Shown here piece by piece: positions 7,156 through 10,595 of a DNA stretch of 10,595 bases. The stretch is from Treponema sp. GTDB lineage: Bacteria; Spirochaetota; Spirochaetia; Treponematales; Treponemataceae. The stretch spans positions 1-10,595 of the forward strand of contig JAEDIW010000064.1 of NCBI GenBank assembly GCA_016296655.1. Reading direction: 5' to 3'. Every line of letters begins with the position of its first letter. Positions within the stretch are counted from its first letter, which is position 1. The notes under the pieces were generated by a model that ran no database searches, had not been told where the DNA came from, and worked only from the letters and a program-made list of their open reading frames with translations. Position numbers and translations under genes: made by a program.

Positions 7156-8271
7156 ATGAAAATAGGAATTGATACATTTGGTTGCCGGCATGGTCGCTCA
7201 GGGCTTGGTTCATATCTGTTCTCGCTAGTTTCCCATCTGCCTGATTTGGAAGATGTTCAGTATGAACTTTTTGGCGCACCGATTGACAGATATACATATT
7301 CTTCTGAAAAACCGGTTCCATTTACATCTGTAAGGTTGATGGACACAAAATATGCTCTGCGCCTGTGGCATTGCATCGGATTAAATTCCTTTGCTTCAAA
7401 GCAGAAATATGATGCAGTTTTCTATATTTCTGCATCGCACATGCTTCCGACGGTTTTTAAAGTTCCGGGAATTGCTCTTGTAAATGACTGCCTTTCTGCT
7501 GCCTTTATTTCCAAAAAAAACAGGATTCATTGCAATCATATTTTGAATGCATTGAAAAATTCTTCAAAAATCATAACGCCGAGCCAGTTTATCTGCAATG
7601 ATTTAAAAAATCTTGGAATTGAAAAGTCAAAAATCGAAGTAATTTATACAGGCATAAACCATTCTGCATTCTATCCGCATCCAATTTACGACAGCGATAC
7701 GGTAAATATAAAACCTTTTGCAATCAAGCGCCCGTATCTGATTTATTCAACACGGCTGAACAGTTTTTCAAAAAAACATGTTGAGCTGATAAAAGCCTTT
7801 ACGATTTTTAAGGAAAAGACGCATCTGCCTCACAGGCTTGTAATTACAGGCGGTGATGATGTTTGTATGGCGGCTATTCAGGAAGCTGTCAGAAAAAGTT
7901 CCGTGCGTTCAGATATTTTTATGACAGGCTTTTTTCCGCCGGAAGGTTTTGGAGATTTGTATTCTGGGGCTGATGCCTGCATTTTTCCGGCTGTAAACGA
8001 AGGAGTAGGGTTGCCGGCAATAGAAGCTATGGCTACAGGAATTCCGGTTGCCTGTGCTGACAGCGGAGCTTTGCGGGAAATCACCGGCGGAAATGCATTG
8101 TTCTTTGACCCTGACAATATTGACCAGTTTGCCGAGTCTATTGAACGCGTTGTAACAGAGCGGGAATTGCGCGAAAAACTGATAGCTATGGGAATTGACT
8201 GGACGCGCCGCTTTCAGTGGCAGCAGACAGCTGAAAAAACTGTAGAAGCAATAAGGACATGTTTACAGTAA
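7156..8271 (+). CDS. GT4-family glycosyltransferase
   Basis: Predicted 371-aa cytosolic GT-B fold enzyme that transfers a sugar from a nucleotide-sugar donor with retention of configuration. The N-terminal domain opens with MKIGIDTF and the loop GRSGLGSY (13-20), which usually contacts the acceptor or the donor phosphate. The C-terminal nucleotide-sugar domain starts near residue 192. It carries the E-x7-E motif in NEGVGLPAIEAMATG (Glu282 and Glu290) followed by the typical ADSGALREITG segment (301-311). Length is normal for the family. No transmembrane helix is apparent. The sugar and acceptor cannot be predicted: no other polysaccharide or glycolipid genes lie nearby. It is monocistronic, divergent from the helicase and convergent with the FliL-like gene. 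Confidence 0.9.
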   Translation: MKIGIDTFGCRHGRSGLGSYLFSLVSHLPDLEDVQYELFGAPIDRYTYSSEKPVPFTSVRLMDTKYALRLWHCIGLNSFASKQKYDAVFYISASHMLPTVFKVPGIALVNDCLSAAFISKKNRIHCNHILNALKNSSKIITPSQFICNDLKNLGIEKSKIEVIYTGINHSAFYPHPIYDSDTVNIKPFAIKRPYLIYSTRLNSFSKKHVELIKAFTIFKEKTHLPHRLVITGGDDVCMAAIQEAVRKSSVRSDIFMTGFFPPEGFGDLYSGADACIFPAVNEGVGLPAIEAMATGIPVACADSGALREITGGNALFFDPDNIDQFAESIERVVTERELREKLIAMGIDWTRRFQWQQTAEKTVEAIRTCLQ

Positions 8272-8279
8272 TTTTTCAG
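8231..8279. terminator. Shared hairpin across convergent gene ends
   Basis: CTGAAAAA-ACTGTA (8231-8244) pairs with TACAGT-AA-TTTTTCAG (8264-8279): 14 pairs with a 2-nt bulge and a 19-nt loop. Both stop codons (plus strand 8269-8271, minus strand 8276-8278) lie in the right arm. Only 4 nt separate the two genes, so this structure, A/T-rich on each strand, is the only visible candidate for terminating both. The stem is AT-rich, so efficiency is uncertain. Confidence 0.45.
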
Positions 8280-8767
8280 TCCAGAAAAATGTATTCGCTG
8301 AAAAAAATGCCTGTGATTTTTCCAAGAACCAGCTGGGCATTTATTTCGTCTAGCAGTTCTGCTTTTATTGTTTTTTCTTCGGTACGCAGCAGTTCTGTTT
8401 TGCTTTTAGCCGAAAAATAAGAAGTAACAGTCGCCTTGATTTTTAGGTTTTTCTGTGCCAGCTCTTCAAAAAAAGCCCGGTCTGTTGAACTATAGGAAAT
8501 CCATGGAGTAATTATGAGCGGACTGCCTTTTGCATCAGGCTGTTCACTTTTTGTAATGGTTCGAAGCCTGCCGAATTCTATATAAGATGTGGTATTTTTA
8601 TCTGGAAATTCCGGGGCAATCAGGCTTGTGCGGCTGTTTTTTTGCTGAACTTTGCCACTTGCCAGAACTGCTGCCGTTCCTGCCAGAATCACAAGCACAA
8701 GAAATGCAAGAATTGCCGATAGAATTTTTACGGGAAGGCTGTCAAAAAAATCAGAAAATATGTTCAT
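8276..8767 (-). CDS. FliL-like flagellar basal-body membrane protein
   Basis: Predicted 163-aa inner-membrane protein with a short cytoplasmic N-terminus, one transmembrane helix (about residues 13-37, VKILSAILAFLVLVILAG) and a periplasmic domain. The periplasmic part follows the FliL plan: an IEFGRLR strand near residues 63-69, a strand pair including PLIITPWISY, a central helix with FFEELAQKN, and the ending AELLDEINAQLVLGKITGIFFSEYIFLD-type strand that matches the family's IN-x(4)-GKI-x-x-VYFT signature. FliL surrounds the stator and supports motor torque. It lies 10 nt after the HD-domain gene and is not in a flagellar operon, so it may be a second copy or a diverged relative. Family assignment is by pattern only. 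Confidence 0.65.
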   Translation of the reverse strand: MNIFSDFFDSLPVKILSAILAFLVLVILAGTAAVLASGKVQQKNSRTSLIAPEFPDKNTTSYIEFGRLRTITKSEQPDAKGSPLIITPWISYSSTDRAFFEELAQKNLKIKATVTSYFSAKSKTELLRTEEKTIKAELLDEINAQLVLGKITGIFFSEYIFLD

Positions 8768-8777
8768 CTTTGCTTAT

Positions 8778-9455
8778 TTATTGAGGATTTCCTGCTGACC
8801 ATTGGGGTGACTTTTGCGTTTCGCTTATCCAGCCAAGCTTTATGCCTTCTGCAATGTTTTTTTCAATCCATGGCCAGAGTTCCGGCATAAAATCTTTTAC
8901 AGGCCCCATTCTGTTTTCTACATCTTCTCTAGTTGCCGAACCTTGAAGCCATGTGTGACCGCCTGTAAGGGTGTTGTGCAAAAATGGCTGAATCCTGTCC
9001 ATGCAGTTTGCAAATTTTGATTCTTTGGTTTCCATTGCTTCAAATTCTTCCCACATGGAACGGAGCTTTTTGCCCTGTTCTTCTGGCAGAATTGAAAAAA
9101 GCTTGTCTGCTGCCTGATGTTCCCGCTGTGATTTTGTTTTGTTTGCCTGCTTGTCAAAGGCAAAGGTGTCGCCTGCGTAAATTTCTATGAGGTCGTGTGC
9201 AATGCAAAGATTAGCAGAATGCATTGCGTCTGGCTTTTCCTTTGCATATTCGCTGAAAATCATGCACATCAGAGCAATGTGCCATGAATGTTCTGCATCA
9301 TTTTCGCGTCTGGTTCCGTCTGTAAGCAAGGTTCGCCTCTGAATGTGAGTCATTTTGTCTGCTTCAATGGTGAATTTTAAAAGCCTGTCTAGATTTTCAG
9401 TGCCAGAAGGTATAAACGGAGAAAGGTTTTCTGTTGAATTTTTTATTTCGTTCAT
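8778..9455 (-). CDS. HD-domain nucleotidase, HDDC2/YfbR type
   Basis: Predicted 225-aa cytoplasmic metal-dependent phosphohydrolase. HD residues are in order: His56 in the EHSWH motif (55-59), His87-Asp88 in AHDLIEIYAGD, Glu91 and Asp96, and Asp153 in CMDRIQPFLHN. The spacing and the H-D-L-x-E-x-Y-x-G-D pattern are typical of the HD_3 group (YfbR, HDDC2), which dephosphorylates deoxynucleoside 5'-monophosphates in nucleotide salvage. The residue 34-53 segment with paired Arg (QRR, TRR) would contact phosphate. Start ATG 9455 follows AAAGGA at a normal distance. First gene of a two-gene operon with the FliL-like gene. There is no obvious metabolic link between them. Confidence 0.85.
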   Translation of the reverse strand: MNEIKNSTENLSPFIPSGTENLDRLLKFTIEADKMTHIQRRTLLTDGTRRENDAEHSWHIALMCMIFSEYAKEKPDAMHSANLCIAHDLIEIYAGDTFAFDKQANKTKSQREHQAADKLFSILPEEQGKKLRSMWEEFEAMETKESKFANCMDRIQPFLHNTLTGGHTWLQGSATREDVENRMGPVKDFMPELWPWIEKNIAEGIKLGWISETQKSPQWSAGNPQ

Positions 9456-9759
9456 ATTTTTCCTTTGATAAAGCTCAAAATTCGAGTTTTAAATAAATTT
9501 ACAAAAAAGGAGTAATCTCTTAAAATTTTGTTCCATAATGGGACAGAATAAAACAGAAAAGAATTACACCTGTGTATGACAAAACTTATACCATAGTTGC
9601 AGCTTTTATAAAAGCAGTTAGCAGTTTTGCAGGAAGAAAAAAAATGAATGAATTAAGAATAGAAAGATTGTCGCTATAAAATTTTAATTCTCATTCAGTT
9701 TATTTTTTTTGCTATGTCCTGAAATAAAGTGGTTATGTTTAAATATTAACTAATTATGT
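9456..9759. other. AT-rich intergenic region with possible gene remnant
   Basis: No complete gene is seen. A plus-strand frame is open from 9539 to a TAA at 9677-9679 (46 codons) and reads like protein (PVYDKTYTIVAAFIKAV, then GRKKMNELRIERLSL). It has no usable start except an internal ATG at 9644, so it could be the tail of a lost gene. The minus-strand end holds the AAAGGA ribosome-binding site of the HD-domain gene. A weak extended -10 (TG-C-TATGTC, 9710-9718) precedes the next plus-strand frame. Confidence 0.3.
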
Positions 9760-9924
9760 ATGAACAATCTGGAAAAGTTTTTGGAGGAAATTTTTAATGA
9801 GAGCATTCGCTTACAGGAAATCTTTATCAAGAAGGATTTTATTGACGTAATTGATAAAGCCATACAAAAAAATAAGGATAGTAATCCTAAAAGGGTCTTA
9901 CGTTTTCAAGAAAACGTTGTCTGA
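9760..9924 (+). CDS. Short hypothetical protein, possible 5' gene fragment
   Basis: A 54-codon frame starts at ATG 9760 and ends at TGA 9922-9924. The product (opens MNNLEKFLEEIFNESI, then FIKKDFIDVIDKAIQ) is helix-prone, charged and protein-like, unlike a random frame. No Shine-Dalgarno sequence precedes the ATG. A strong GGAGG at 9783-9787 lies inside it but serves only a 17-codon frame at 9797. The last 38 nt overlap the 3' end of the opposing gene, and the end coincides with a palindrome. It may be the surviving start of a longer gene cut off by rearrangement. No family recognised. Confidence 0.35.
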   Translation: MNNLEKFLEEIFNESIRLQEIFIKKDFIDVIDKAIQKNKDSNPKRVLRFQENVV

Positions 9925-10246
9925 CTTCCAAGTCTGTTTCATCACTAATGTTATAGTAAGATGCCCAAGATGTCAGTTCGTCAGCCAGTTGGGAACGCAA
10001 ATTATACTGTATGTTCGATTCTTTTAAGAATTCGTAACCTTCGTTAAAAGGCATAACCTTAGTAATTTTGTCATAATAAGGGTATTTTTCAAGCTCTTTT
10101 ATAGCTTCTTGGAAGTCATCCTTATTTAAAATTTCCTTTGGACGTTCTTTGTTAATAGCATTTAAATGTCTGAAAACCAAGACATAGCCTTTTCTTGTAT
10201 ATTCTTCAATTTTTTCGTCAGATAAAATCGGAAAGTTCTTTAGCAT
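9887..10246 (-). CDS. Hypothetical protein, 119 aa
   Basis: A small, soluble, charged protein with no signal peptide, membrane segment or motif I recognise. Residues 10-30 (SDEKIEEYTRKGYVLVFRHL) and 43-54 (DFQEAIKELEKY) should be helical. The C-terminal part contains several aromatic residues (WASYYN). ATG 10246 follows GGAG at 7 nt, a good ribosome-binding site. It lies 19 nt downstream of a disrupted membrane-protein gene on the same strand and may have been its operon partner. Size, charge and pairing would suit an immunity or antitoxin-like role, but nothing in the sequence proves it. Confidence 0.6.
   Translation of the reverse strand: MLKNFPILSDEKIEEYTRKGYVLVFRHLNAINKERPKEILNKDDFQEAIKELEKYPYYDKITKVMPFNEGYEFLKESNIQYNLRSQLADELTSWASYYNISDETDLEVRQRFLENVRPF
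9900..9917. repeat. 18-bp palindrome in convergent overlap
   Basis: ACGTTTTC and GAAAACGT are perfect 8-bp arms around a 2-nt centre. The site lies within the 38-nt tail-to-tail overlap of the 9760-9924 and 9887-10246 frames and explains why both encode an RF-x-EN-V-like end. It has no T run, so it is not a standard terminator. It could be a protein-binding or recombination site. Confidence 0.5.
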
Positions 10247-10265
10247 AATTATCTCCAGTTCTAGT

Positions 10266-10595
10266 TTAAATATTATAACTCTTAAAATGTTTACCCTGTA
10301 TGTCTTCCGTTTCTTTGAAAAACTTTTGTTTATAATTCCAAACTATAAGTCCAAAAACAAATGTTGCAATTCCTAAAACACCACATAATTGTTTGTCTCC
10401 GTAACCAAACAGTTAACTCTTTAATTTTTTGATAAATTTGATTATATATCTTTATATCTTTTAAAGCGGCAGAAATAATCGCTTCGTTTGTAATTTTTGG
10501 GTTATTTCTTAATAATTTTTTTGCTATTGGACTATTTGGGTTTAAATCATATGGACATCACCGGTGTATCCGTTCTTTCTTAAAAGACCTTCAAC
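10266..10595 (-). pseudogene. Disrupted membrane-protein gene, 3' end only
   Basis: Three successive reading segments appear to belong to one protein. From the window edge, one frame reads VEGLLRKNGYTGDV and then meets a stop. A second frame, shifted near 10549-10556, reads YDLNPNSPIAKKLL and continues through NEAIISAALKDIKIYNQI to about 10408. The first frame then resumes with GYGDKQLCGVLGIATFVFG and ends KHFKSYNI at TAA 10268-10266. The final part has one hydrophobic segment (about 18 residues) and a basic tail. The two shifts cancel, so the ends are in the same phase. Either two indels occurred in short homopolymer runs or the sequence has errors. The 5' part lies outside the window. No family recognised. 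Confidence 0.5.

Noticed and set aside
9797..9850. 17-codon frame behind a strong GGAGG at 9783-9787
   Set aside because: Too short to support as a gene, and it lies wholly inside the more protein-like 9760-9924 frame. The GGAGG can arise from the codons of that frame.

Overview
The window looks like a chromosomal segment of a spirochaete, most likely a host-associated Treponema. This is inferred from a compact SMC ATPase with an atypical middle, a FliL-type flagellar membrane protein, a large Glu/Gln/Ser-rich lipoprotein, moderate-to-low GC and dispersed palindromic repeats. No rRNA, tRNA or CRISPR array was seen, so the assignment rests on protein character only.

Layout from left to right. 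Bases 1-296 hold a repeat cluster: a 154-bp unit made of successive hairpins, with its first 55 bp repeated. Bases 297-5623 are a minus-strand operon: smc (GTG start), then a single-pass membrane protein 3 nt later, then a lipoprotein whose ATG overlaps the previous stop (ATGA). The first part of the lipoprotein gene carries a palindrome-rich stretch read in frame. Its outer edge matches the edge of the intergenic repeat cluster, so a mobile palindromic element appears to have been absorbed into the coding sequence. Bases 5624-5894 are the smc leader, with an extended -10 and iterated short motifs.

Bases 5895-8767 hold a DEAD-box RNA helicase (minus) and a GT4 glycosyltransferase (plus) transcribed divergently. 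Each gene has a TGC-TATAnT extended -10 only 7-8 nt before its ATG and no Shine-Dalgarno sequence, so both mRNAs are predicted to be leaderless. The glycosyltransferase converges with a FliL-like gene. Four bases separate their stops, and a hairpin spans both ends. The FliL-like gene is the second gene of a short minus-strand operon behind an HD-domain nucleotidase.

Bases 9456-10595 are AT-rich and look like degraded accessory DNA: a short open frame, a 119-aa orphan gene, an 18-bp palindrome where the two converge, and the 3' end of a membrane-protein gene readable only across two mutually compensating frame changes.

No complete new system is obvious. The strongest leads are the in-frame palindromic element, the paired leaderless promoters, the SMC without a recognisable hinge, and the tight coupling of smc to two envelope proteins.
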